Positions 16,088 through 22,811 of a stretch of DNA of 28,061 bases are shown in pieces; the stretch's first letter is position 1; the number at the start of each line of letters is the position of its first letter. The stretch covers positions 1 to 28,061 of the forward strand of contig CAYGBA010000016.1 in assembly GCA_964347995.1 (NCBI GenBank), in the 5' to 3' direction. A program made the translations under genes and the position numbers. The notes below the pieces were generated by a model. That model made no database searches. It had not been told where the DNA came from and saw only the letters and a list, made by a program, of their open reading frames with translations. Source of the stretch: GCA-020348365 sp964347995. GTDB taxonomy: Archaea > Thermoproteota > Bathyarchaeia > Bathyarchaeales > Bathyarchaeaceae.

Positions 16088-16441
16088 ATGCCAAGGATAA
16101 AGGTAAAATACTTTGCGTTATTGCGTGAGTTGCTACGCAATACAAGGGAGGAGGAGTACAAAGTCAAGGAAGGATCCATGTTGATGGACTTGCTTCTCAA
16201 GCGTATACCGGAAAAGCACGAGAACGCTTCCAGGAGTTGGAAAGAGGGAATTTTTGAGACTGAGAACGGTAGAATCAAGCTTGACAAGGACGGTACACCA
16301 TCTCTTCGAGGATATTATCTAATTCTGATAAATGGAAGATCGTACCGTTCAATCGCTGAAGACGGAAGACAGCTTGGTCTCAGGTACAAGCTAAAGGATG
16401 GAGATGAGATCGCAATACTCCCCCCAGTTGGCGGTGGATAG
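16088..16441 (+). CDS. moaD: MoaD-like ubiquitin-fold sulfur carrier
   Basis: The protein has 117 residues ending LPPVGGG. It begins PRIKVKYFALLRELL, the usual MoaD opening strand and helix. The C-terminal diglycine is where MoeB-type adenylation and thiocarboxylation occur, so it probably supplies sulfur for molybdopterin made with MoaE. It is 30-40 residues longer than normal MoaD because of a middle insert (roughly residues 35-75). TTG 16070 is also in frame; ATG 16088 is preferred because GGGGGT lies about 10 nt upstream and the protein then begins at the domain edge. fdhD follows 68 nt downstream and moaE is nearby on the other strand. It could alternatively be an archaeal SAMP-type modifier. 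Confidence 0.82.
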   Translation: MPRIKVKYFALLRELLRNTREEEYKVKEGSMLMDLLLKRIPEKHENASRSWKEGIFETENGRIKLDKDGTPSLRGYYLILINGRSYRSIAEDGRQLGLRYKLKDGDEIAILPPVGGG

Positions 16442-16509
16442 CCACAATGGGCAGAGAGATCAAAGCGTAAAACTGACTTTTATAGTTGAAGGAGATCAAC
16501 ACTATTGAA

Positions 16510-17295
16510 ATGTCAATGAGAGTCAAGGCAGAGAGAATAGAACTTCTCACCGGTGCCAGAAAAAAAATCGAAGAGCCAGTTGCTACGGAAGTTCCGATAA
16601 ACATTTACGTGAACGATAGGTATCTAATCACTCTTCTAGCCACGCCCAAACTACAGAGGGAGTTGGCCTTGGGGTGGCTCTTTGATGAAGGAGTTTTACA
16701 ATCTCTAGACGCGATAAGGGAGGTAACCGTAGACAAAAATGATGTTAGTGTGAAAACAAACGAATCTCTACAAGAGGGAAAGCTTCAAGCTGTTGGAGTG
16801 ACTAGAATACTCACTACAGCATGTGGATTATCTATCAGCAAGTTCTTGAAAGTCATGAGTGAAACCGGCAAGACCTCCAAAAGATCAGATTATAAAGTCA
16901 AGGCTGGCAACATCATTCGGATGATTCAGGAGTTAGATAACCAAGCTGAACTCTTCAAACTGACGGGTGGAACCCACGCATCCGGTCTGTTTGAAGAGGA
17001 TAGACTTGTCGCTCTTGCTGAGGATATTGGCCGTCATAACGCCATTGATAAGGTAATAGGAATTGCTCTTCAATCAAATGTTGATTTCTCTAGGTGTGTT
17101 CTCGTCAGCTCAGGCAGGCAGCCAGCTGACATGGTGCTTAAGGTAGCAAGAATGAATATTCCGATTCTGGCTTCTAAAGCAAGCCCAATTCGATCAGGAA
17201 TTATTGCAGCCAAGAAAACAGGCGTGACGCTTGTTTGCTTTGTCAGAGAACAGAGAATGAATGTCTATACGTATCCCAGTAGAGTTTTAACTTAA
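16510..17295 (+). CDS. fdhD: FdhD-type sulfur carrier/sulfurtransferase
   Basis: In bacteria FdhD moves sulfur from IscS to the molybdenum or tungsten cofactor of formate dehydrogenase. The protein has 261 residues from ATG 16510. The defining motif GGTHASGLF followed by AEDIGRHNAIDKVIG is intact near the middle. The CxxC of E. coli FdhD is reduced here to a single cysteine in TTACGLS. No formate dehydrogenase lies in the window, so the client may be encoded elsewhere or may be an AOR (inference). The frame opens at TTG 16486, but GGAGATC lies between that codon and ATG 16510. TTTTATAG near 16478-16485 could be a TATA box giving an almost leaderless mRNA. The 3' end overlaps moaE by 9 bp, convergent. 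Confidence 0.9.
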   Translation: MSMRVKAERIELLTGARKKIEEPVATEVPINIYVNDRYLITLLATPKLQRELALGWLFDEGVLQSLDAIREVTVDKNDVSVKTNESLQEGKLQAVGVTRILTTACGLSISKFLKVMSETGKTSKRSDYKVKAGNIIRMIQELDNQAELFKLTGGTHASGLFEEDRLVALAEDIGRHNAIDKVIGIALQSNVDFSRCVLVSSGRQPADMVLKVARMNIPILASKASPIRSGIIAAKKTGVTLVCFVREQRMNVYTYPSRVLT

Positions 17296-17775
17296 CGGAC
17301 CTTCACCAGCATTCTTAGTTTTACCTTCTCCCTCAAATTCTGAAACCCAGTATTCACCGAGAGTTGAAAATTCCTTCTTCCAGATAGGAGTTTCCTTCTT
17401 CACTCTCTCGATAGCGTCTCTTAGTGCCTGAAAAACATCCTTCCTATGTTTGCCAGCAACCACTATGTAAACAATGTCATCACCCACTTGAAGTTCTCCC
17501 ATGTTATGATGAATGCGAACATCAACAACTCCGGGACGATTGAGTATATCAGAAGCTATCTTACTCAGGCTTCTTATCGCCGCTTTCTTGTGAACCTCAA
17601 ATTCTAATTTCCTCACTTCCCCTCCCTCTTTTGTGACTCCGCGGACAATCCCAACAAAACACCCTATTGCTCCGGCGCTAGAAACATCGGAGCCGTTTCG
17701 GACATCTGTAATCAGATCTGCCAGTGAAACTTCTCCTTTGTGGTGAATTCCGACGCGGGTCATATTCATCTTCAA
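17287..17775 (-). CDS. moaE: Molybdopterin synthase catalytic subunit MoaE
   Basis: MoaE converts precursor Z (cPMP) to molybdopterin using sulfur from MoaD, needed here for tungstopterin of the AORs. The protein has 162 residues. Typical MoaE segments are present: GAIGCFVGIVRG near residue 35, LEFEVHKKAA, VDVRIHHNMGELQVGD, AGKHRKDVFQALRDAIERVKKETPIWKKEF. The last holds the catalytic lysines equivalent to E. coli K119 and K126. The C-terminus has a 20-residue charged tail. GGGGAC is 8 nt before ATG 17775. It is last in a minus-strand run iscS-like, iscU, TBP-like, moaE with gaps of 1-24 nt, suggesting one operon. Confidence 0.92.
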   Translation of the reverse strand: MKMNMTRVGIHHKGEVSLADLITDVRNGSDVSSAGAIGCFVGIVRGVTKEGGEVRKLEFEVHKKAAIRSLSKIASDILNRPGVVDVRIHHNMGELQVGDDIVYIVVAGKHRKDVFQALRDAIERVKKETPIWKKEFSTLGEYWVSEFEGEGKTKNAGEGPLS

Positions 17776-17799
17776 ATGTCCCCAATTATTACATTCCTA

Positions 17800-18066
17800 T
17801 TATGCGAGTAGTTCTTCTAGGATTTCTTCTGCTTCTTCTCTTCCCTCTAATCCCTTGATGATGAGTTTTCCAGTTGCAAAAACACTAATTCCCTTATCCT
17901 TGTATTTTCCTTTCGTCATGACTCCCGACAAACTGCGTTCAATCTTACACTTCTCAAGTATTCGTTTAATGGCTTCTTCTCTCTTAGCATACTTTAGGAT
18001 AACAACAAAGTCACGGCCTTCTCCGCAAGCCTCCTCGATTCTACTTACATATTTGTTTAGCAACAT
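17800..18066 (-). CDS. Small TBP-like half-domain protein
   Basis: The protein has 88 residues of unknown function. The C-terminal half, GISVFATGKLIIKGLEGREEA, resembles the strand-strand-helix of one TATA-binding-protein repeat (IFxSGKxVxTGAKSxEDA), also seen in the N-terminal domain of RNase HIII. The N-terminal half has a helix and strand (DFVVILKYAKREEAIKRIL). It contains one TBP-like unit, while true TBP has two, so it would have to dimerise to make a saddle. Two cysteines (C14 and C40) are present. It lies 20 nt after iscU and 24 nt before moaE in the same direction, so a link to sulfur or Fe-S metabolism is more likely than general transcription. Similarity is by eye only. Confidence 0.6.
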   Translation of the reverse strand: MLLNKYVSRIEEACGEGRDFVVILKYAKREEAIKRILEKCKIERSLSGVMTKGKYKDKGISVFATGKLIIKGLEGREEAEEILEELLA

Positions 18067-18086
18067 ACTTCTTTCATACAGCTTCT

Positions 18087-18602
18087 TTATTTTCTTCCGA
18101 TTTTCTTCGATTGAATCGTAGCCAACTTCTTAGACAGAACTCTGGCCAACTCCTCCTCTTCCAACGCGTGCTTCTCCTCGGAGGTCAACTCATTGTGTAG
18201 CCAACTTGGTTTCGTCCCCTTCCTCTTATAGAATTCTCTGATGGCCCTTCTGACTGCACCTACAGATAGAATTCCACAGTGAAATTTCACAGTGGGCAAG
18301 CCACCGACTTCATCTGCAACTTTCTTCCAAGAAATCTTCCAAGCGTCCTCCAGTTTTTTGCCTTTAATCATTTCTGTTGTTATGCTCGCGGTTGCGATAT
18401 TAGCCGCACATCCGTAGCTCTCAAAGGTTGCCTTCTCTATCACCTCGTCTTCGTTTATCTTCAAGTAGAAGGCGATCATGTCTCCGCATGCTGGACTTCC
18501 CGCCACAGCTGAAACGGTAGCGTCCTCCATCTTGCCAAGATTCTTCGGATTTCTGAAAAGCTCCAGTATCTTAGGGCTGTATGGTAATGGCGCTCTTGAC
18601 AT
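18087..18602 (-). CDS. iscU: IscU-type Fe-S cluster scaffold
   Basis: IscU assembles [2Fe-2S]/[4Fe-4S] clusters with sulfur from IscS. The protein has 171 residues. The three ligand cysteines are C39 in GSPACGDM (with D41), C65 in SYGCAANIATAS and C109 in KFHCGILSVGAVRRAI. The core matches the usual 125-130 residues; about 45 further residues at the C-terminus (LHNELTSEEKHALEEEELARVL and on) form a charged helix not found in E. coli IscU. It starts 1 nt after the IscS-like gene, so the two are translationally linked. The expected partner is that upstream protein, whose active site is altered. Confidence 0.92.
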   Translation of the reverse strand: MSRAPLPYSPKILELFRNPKNLGKMEDATVSAVAGSPACGDMIAFYLKINEDEVIEKATFESYGCAANIATASITTEMIKGKKLEDAWKISWKKVADEVGGLPTVKFHCGILSVGAVRRAIREFYKRKGTKPSWLHNELTSEEKHALEEEELARVLSKKLATIQSKKIGRK

Positions 18603-18603
18603 C

Positions 18604-19830
18604 TTATCCTATACCTCCTTTAATTGGGCTTATCGTCCGAAGTCTTTTTACAGCTTGCGGAAACACTTTGAGAACATACTCAACATCATCATCAGTATGA
18701 TATCTCGAAATCTTCATCAAGACGCTTCCGTGCGCCTCCTCAAACTCCCTTCCGATGGCTGTTAGGACATGGCTCGGCTGTAGAATCAGTCTGGTGCATG
18801 CGCTTCCGCTTGAAACGTAAACACCTTTCAAACTTAATTCGATGGTTAAAGCTTCACCTTCACAATGTAAGAAGCTTATGTTGACGTTATCGGGAGCCCT
18901 CTTATCTCCTCTCGGTCCGTTTAGAACGGTTTCAGATATTTTCTCAAGGATTCCACTCTTCAATCTATCCCTTCGCTTCCTCATCCGAGAGACATTTTCG
19001 TCAAAGCTTTTGAACGCAAGCTCCGATGCCTTTACGAAACCCATTATTAGCGGCACATTTTCCACCCCAGGCCAAAGCTTCTGCGTTCCAATTTGCCCCT
19101 CCAAAAGCCTCTCAACGTTCACTCCCGCTCTAACATACAGCACTCCCATACCTCTCGGGCCAAGGATTTTATAGCTACTCAGCGTCATCAAGTCAACTCC
19201 CAATTCATCAACATTTACAGGAATTCTTCCATAGGCGTCTGATGCGTCTGTGTGAAAGAGTATCTCAGGATTTTTCTCCTTAACTATTTCAACAGCTTCC
19301 TTGATCGGCTCAACTGTCCCGATTTCGTGATTTGTCAACATTATGCTGACAAGTATGGTTTTTTTATCGACAGCACCAAGAAGTTTCTCTAAGCTGACGA
19401 AACCTTCTCTATCGACCGGGATCTTTTCAACCTCGAAACCGTATTTTTCAAGCATGTTTGAGGAAAAGATTATGCTCAGAGGCTCTATTTCTGAAATCAC
19501 TATCCTATTGCCCTTCTTTTTATTTGCTAATGCAGTACCGATCAAAGCAAGGTTATTTGCCTCTGTTTCACCCGGAGCGAAATTTATCTCCTCAACTGAA
19601 CTTGCCTGAAGATAACCAGCCACTCGCTCCGAAGCTTTCTGAATCGTTTCGTAAGCCATCCATCCAGGTTTATGGGTTACAGTTGGATTGCCATAAGCCT
19701 TCTTAGAGAAGTATGGAGTCATCGCTTCAACCACTTCAACTGGCATAGCGCTAGAGTTCTCTAAGTCCAAGTAGACTTCTTTTTCAAGCCGTTTATGGGC
19801 TTTGATCAGCTTCTCGACACTTTCAAACAT
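18604..19830 (-). CDS. iscS: IscS/NifS-like class V aminotransferase with altered active site
   Basis: The protein has 408 residues with the fold and length of cysteine desulfurase. K221 in TLSSYKILGP matches the PLP lysine (E. coli K206), and the mobile-loop cysteine in VSSGSACTR matches C328; D195 in HTDA matches D180. Several other E. coli positions differ: H104 is Pro (SEIEPLS), N155 is His (TNHEIG), Q183 is Asp (TDASD), H205 is Tyr, FTSGATE is FAPGETE, and the substrate-carboxylate Arg of IRFSLGR falls on Leu/Met (VLMKISR). So binding to IscU is likely but normal desulfuration is in doubt. GGAGG 8 nt before ATG 19830 sets the start; TTG 19845 overlaps that ribosome site. iscU follows after 1 nt. 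Confidence 0.85.
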   Translation of the reverse strand: MFESVEKLIKAHKRLEKEVYLDLENSSAMPVEVVEAMTPYFSKKAYGNPTVTHKPGWMAYETIQKASERVAGYLQASSVEEINFAPGETEANNLALIGTALANKKKGNRIVISEIEPLSIIFSSNMLEKYGFEVEKIPVDREGFVSLEKLLGAVDKKTILVSIMLTNHEIGTVEPIKEAVEIVKEKNPEILFHTDASDAYGRIPVNVDELGVDLMTLSSYKILGPRGMGVLYVRAGVNVERLLEGQIGTQKLWPGVENVPLIMGFVKASELAFKSFDENVSRMRKRRDRLKSGILEKISETVLNGPRGDKRAPDNVNISFLHCEGEALTIELSLKGVYVSSGSACTRLILQPSHVLTAIGREFEEAHGSVLMKISRYHTDDDVEYVLKVFPQAVKRLRTISPIKGGIG

Positions 19831-19913
19831 AATAGAATCCTCCAACAGGATGTTCTGAACTCATATGTTTCCTTATTTTTACATGCATGCTCTGCCTCTT
19901 TACGTTTATGCGC

Positions 19914-20195
19914 TCAACCTCCGCCCACGGGAACGGTGATTATCACGACATCAGTGTTCTTCAGCTTGACATCGGTGCTTCTAGCGCTTTTGCCATTCAC
20001 CATAACCCAAGCCCCTAAACTGATTTCCCCAGTCTCCGAATCGATTATCTCAGTGAAGTCCTTACCATACTTTTCCGCCAAAGTTGTCAAGAGGCCGTGC
20101 AAAGTCATACCTGAACCAACATCCTTTGAGAGTTCTCTCTGTCCGACGATCTCCCTAAACCTTGCGGCAAGCAAAACCTTAATGTGACTTGGCAT
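19914..20195 (-). CDS. MoaD/ThiS/SAMP-like ubiquitin-fold protein ending GGG
   Basis: The protein has 93 residues, with a beta-grasp pattern and C-terminus IITVPVGGG. It begins IKVLLAARFREIVGQRE, like MoaD, and the central KYGKDFTEIID plus AWVMVNGKSA are typical of MoaD/SAMP proteins. It could be the MoaD partner of MoaE, a sulfur carrier for tRNA thiolation, or a protein modifier; the sequence does not decide. It lies 83 nt upstream of the IscS-like gene on the same strand, which may have its own promoter. No strong ribosome site is seen before ATG 20195 (only GTGAG), consistent with a short leader. Confidence 0.8.
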   Translation of the reverse strand: MPSHIKVLLAARFREIVGQRELSKDVGSGMTLHGLLTTLAEKYGKDFTEIIDSETGEISLGAWVMVNGKSARSTDVKLKNTDVVIITVPVGGG

Positions 20196-20233
20196 AAAAG
20201 CTCACATGTTCATGAAGACATTGTCTTCTCTGG

Positions 20234-20245
20234 CTATTTATTTAA
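20234..20245 (-). promoter_or_regulatory. Probable TATA box ahead of the GGG-ending ubiquitin-like gene
   Basis: On the minus strand TTAAATAAATAG lies 39-50 nt upstream of ATG 20195, at good archaeal distance. It may drive the whole minus-strand set that leads to iscS-like, iscU and moaE. Confidence 0.4.
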
Positions 20246-20565
20246 TCAACAATAGCTGCTATAAATGCGTGTAGATAATTGTTGGAAGAACTCTTGGGGT
20301 CTGCGCATGGATTACCTGCATTTCGCTTTCTTCTAGGTCTTCTTTGAGTCCCAAAGCTTTCTCTTGGCTTCTTTTCTCTTACAATAACTGAAGCTACTCA
20401 CCTCCTGCTGAAGAGTTACAACGTGCTTTTCTGACGCTTTCTAAGATACAAAAGATGTTGATCCAACTGATGAGAACTCGGAAAGGATACTTATGGATGC
20501 ATTCAAATGATTCTCAGTGCCTAATGCCTCGTTGTGTAGAAAAAAGTAGCTCTCTTGAGAGGAGA
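20246..20565. other. Gene-free stretch
   Basis: About 320 nt between two minus-strand ubiquitin-like genes. Short frames here have no SD signal or recognisable protein features. I see no tRNA fold, repeat or clear terminator. It may be decayed sequence, since a broken E1 gene lies just beyond the next gene. Confidence 0.5.
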
Positions 20566-20835
20566 CTAGCCGCCAAAAACCTTGTGGGCAACCAGCACTT
20601 CCATATCTGGATTTATCGACTTATTTCCTATCGCTCGAAGAGGCTGTCCTCCACATACAAAAAAGAATATGTCAAACACTTCTCCCTCCGATTCAGCTTT
20701 CTCGAATTTCTTTTCAAGTAAACCTAAGAGGTCTTCGTACGTGGCATTGTCAGACAAACTGACGACCTCCCTCTTATTACGTGAACCAAACTGCTCTGCT
20801 ATATTATGACTCAAATATCTAATCCTTGCTTCCAT
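20566..20835 (-). CDS. Third ubiquitin-fold protein ending FGG
   Basis: The protein has 89 residues, with a beta-grasp layout: first strand EARIRYLSHNIAEQFG, helix YEDLLGLLEKKF, and a last strand MEVLVAHKVFGG ending in diglycine at the stop codon. The end differs from the VGGG ends of the other two copies, and an unusual FFFVCGG core segment carries a cysteine. Function could be sulfur transfer (ThiS/MoaD like) or protein modification. ATG 20841 is also in frame, but a weak GGGA is placed properly only for ATG 20835. It is divergent from an E1-enzyme fragment 72 nt away, so the two may once have formed a locus. Confidence 0.7.
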   Translation of the reverse strand: MEARIRYLSHNIAEQFGSRNKREVVSLSDNATYEDLLGLLEKKFEKAESEGEVFDIFFFVCGGQPLRAIGNKSINPDMEVLVAHKVFGG

Positions 20836-20907
20836 AACCATGTCCCACTGCAGATGTACCTCGTATGAAGTTAACGTTGGTCTTCTGTTTAAAAGTTATG
20901 ATGATAC

Positions 20908-21144
20908 GTGCGCGTAAGTTATCGTGCATGCATGAAGGACCCTCCTGAAGTTGAGAGGTTTCCTGTGTTGGGCGCTACGCTAGCCCTATTAGCGACGTTG
21001 CAAGTCATGGAAGTCGTTAAGCTTATTACTGGAATGGGGGAGCCGCTTGTTGGGAGAATTCTGTTTCTAAATGGGAAAGAGATGACATTCGAGACCTTAG
21101 AAATGAAAATCAACGCTGAATGCCCGATTTGTGGTGGTCTATAG
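20908..21144 (+). pseudogene. C-terminal remnant of a ThiF/MoeB/HesA E1-like enzyme
   Basis: The frame gives at most 78 residues. From about residue 12 it matches the last 65-70 residues of MoeB/ThiF-type activating enzymes: PVLGATLALLATLQVMEVVKL, then TGMGEPLVGRILFLNG and the final zinc pair CPICGG. The whole ATP-binding Rossmann part, the catalytic cysteine and the first zinc CxxC are missing, and no upstream frame supplies them. No ribosome site precedes GTG 20908 or ATG 20932. It is best read as a decayed gene; a free-standing C-terminal domain is less likely. Intact it would have adenylated the GG tails of the neighbouring ubiquitin-like proteins. Confidence 0.75.
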
Positions 21145-21196
21145 CGTGAAAGGAGATTTGCTCTACTCAAGTTGGTACCGTTCCATGTTCAACGGC

Positions 21197-21547
21197 TTAG
21201 ATGTTTTCATTCCGAGTTCTCTTGAAGTCTATTATCATCTCAGCTCGGTCGTAGCTGGCTAACTCGTAGTCTTCAGTCATTTTGATGGCGTTCGTGGGAC
21301 ATACCTCCTCACATCGTCCACAGAATATACATCGATCGAGATGGTGTTTGAATTCTGCCTCAGAACCCCTACCGATCATCTCAATGGCTCCGGAGGGGCA
21401 GTCTCTGAAGCAAAGTTCGCATCCAACACATCGCTCCATGTCCCAGATAGGCCTTCCCCGCATTCCTTCGGCTGGTTTGCTCTTCTCAAAAGGATACTTT
21501 AGAGTGACAGGCTTTCTGAATATGTGCTTGAGCAATTCCTTGACCAT
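21197..21547 (-). CDS. Hydrogenase ferredoxin subunit, NuoI/EchF/HycF-like
   Basis: The protein has 116 residues and carries two [4Fe-4S] clusters. Ligands are C40/C43/C46 with C50 (CVGCELCFRDCP) and C73/C76/C79 with C83 (CIFCGRCEEVCP). The lead-in VTLKYPFEKSKPAEGMRGRP is typical of group 4 hydrogenase and complex I subunits of this kind. It would pass electrons between soluble ferredoxin and the small subunit. ATG 21547 has GAGAG 6 nt upstream; TTG 21553 with GGAGGGG 8 nt upstream is an equally possible start. It is the last gene of the hydrogenase run, 73 nt behind the large subunit, and no membrane-subunit gene follows. Confidence 0.9.
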   Translation of the reverse strand: MVKELLKHIFRKPVTLKYPFEKSKPAEGMRGRPIWDMERCVGCELCFRDCPSGAIEMIGRGSEAEFKHHLDRCIFCGRCEEVCPTNAIKMTEDYELASYDRAEMIIDFKRTRNENI

Positions 21548-21620
21548 CGCCAACTCTCATTCCCCTCCAAACTGATGTGAATTCCTGTTATCCGAAGAAT
21601 CGTTAGAGCCGTAGGCGCTC

Positions 21621-22811
21621 TCAGGGAGCCTTCTCTTCTTTTTGGTACCAGTTGATCCCATACTTCCTCAACTCTTCGTCGCTCCAAGTCCATCGCTTGT
21701 CCTTGCTCTCATCAACGAACGCCATTCGGTCCATGCAGGCAAAGCAGGGATCTATTCCAGCTAAGACAATCGGTATATCTGCGATATATCCACCGACAAG
21801 CATCTTGCAGACAGATGGTATGTTTCCCAGAGTAGGGCATCTGAGCATGTATCGCTCCGGCTTTGTGGTTCCGTTTGTTCTTAAATAATGTATGAGTTCT
21901 CCTCGGGGTGCCTCCACACGCCCGACCGCTTCGCCTTCAAGCACCCTTCTTGGAACTTTGACTTTTGTTTCCCCTCCGGGGAGATGCTCCAAAGCATAGC
22001 GGATTATGTTTACGCTTTCAAGGGTTTCGTCGCATCTGACAAGTAGTCTGCTTAAGACGTCGCATCCGTCGTACGTTATGACTTCGAATGGGATCTCATC
22101 ATAGGCGGTGTATGAATCATCGACCCTGACGTCACGTTTCACTCCACTGGCACGTATCGTCGGACCAACTGCACAGAGGGCTAAGCCATCTTCTGGTTTT
22201 AGTATTCCAATTTGGGCAGTCCTTTTCGAAATCGTCTTTTCAGTCTTTGCTATCCCTTTATAATACTCCATACGTTCTTGCAGAACGTCCATTCCCTTCC
22301 TGATTTTCTCCGCCTTTTCAGGTGCTATGTCTCTTCGTACTCCTCCTATTGTGTTCATGGCGTAATGTACGCGGTTGCCTGAAATCAGCTCCAAGAGATC
22401 CATAACTATCTCTCGGTCCCGCCATACATACATGAAGAGCGTGTCGAAACCGATTTCGTGTGCGGCTAATCCGACCCACAGATAGTGGCTGTGGATTCTT
22501 TCAAGCTCGGCGATGATGATCCTGATGAACTTGGCTCTAGGCGGTACGTCCACTCCTAAGATTTCCTCGACAACTTGTGTATAGCAGGTCGTGTGGGCGT
22601 CTGAGCATATTCCGCATGCGTGCTCTATGAGATAAAGGTCTTGAATGAAAGTTCGGTTTTCTGCTGCCTTCTCTACTCCCCTATGGGCGTAACCGATGCG
22701 GGGCTTAACGTCAACAACATATTCACCGTCAACTTCAAACATGAAATACTCAGGTTCCTTTAATGCTGGATGTTGGGGTCCAAATGGGATACGGACGGGA
22801 GGATACGACAT
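21621..22811 (-). CDS. [NiFe] hydrogenase large subunit, group 4-like (NuoD/EchE/HycE family)
   Basis: This is the catalytic subunit holding the Ni-Fe(CN)2CO centre. The protein has 396 residues. The four nickel ligands are C66 and C69 in HACGICSDAH and C356 and C359 in DPCFACMDR, so it is a hydrogenase and not a complex I NuoD. The residue normally Arg before the first motif (ERxCGIC) is His here (EHAC). After R362 a 34-residue tail begins MAFVDES, like the 32-residue tail removed from E. coli HycE between Arg and Met, and a HycI-type protease is encoded at 15448. The start ATG shares one base with the stop of the upstream NuoC-like gene. Context suggests ferredoxin-linked H2 metabolism. Confidence 0.95.
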   Translation of the reverse strand: MSYPPVRIPFGPQHPALKEPEYFMFEVDGEYVVDVKPRIGYAHRGVEKAAENRTFIQDLYLIEHACGICSDAHTTCYTQVVEEILGVDVPPRAKFIRIIIAELERIHSHYLWVGLAAHEIGFDTLFMYVWRDREIVMDLLELISGNRVHYAMNTIGGVRRDIAPEKAEKIRKGMDVLQERMEYYKGIAKTEKTISKRTAQIGILKPEDGLALCAVGPTIRASGVKRDVRVDDSYTAYDEIPFEVITYDGCDVLSRLLVRCDETLESVNIIRYALEHLPGGETKVKVPRRVLEGEAVGRVEAPRGELIHYLRTNGTTKPERYMLRCPTLGNIPSVCKMLVGGYIADIPIVLAGIDPCFACMDRMAFVDESKDKRWTWSDEELRKYGINWYQKEEKAP

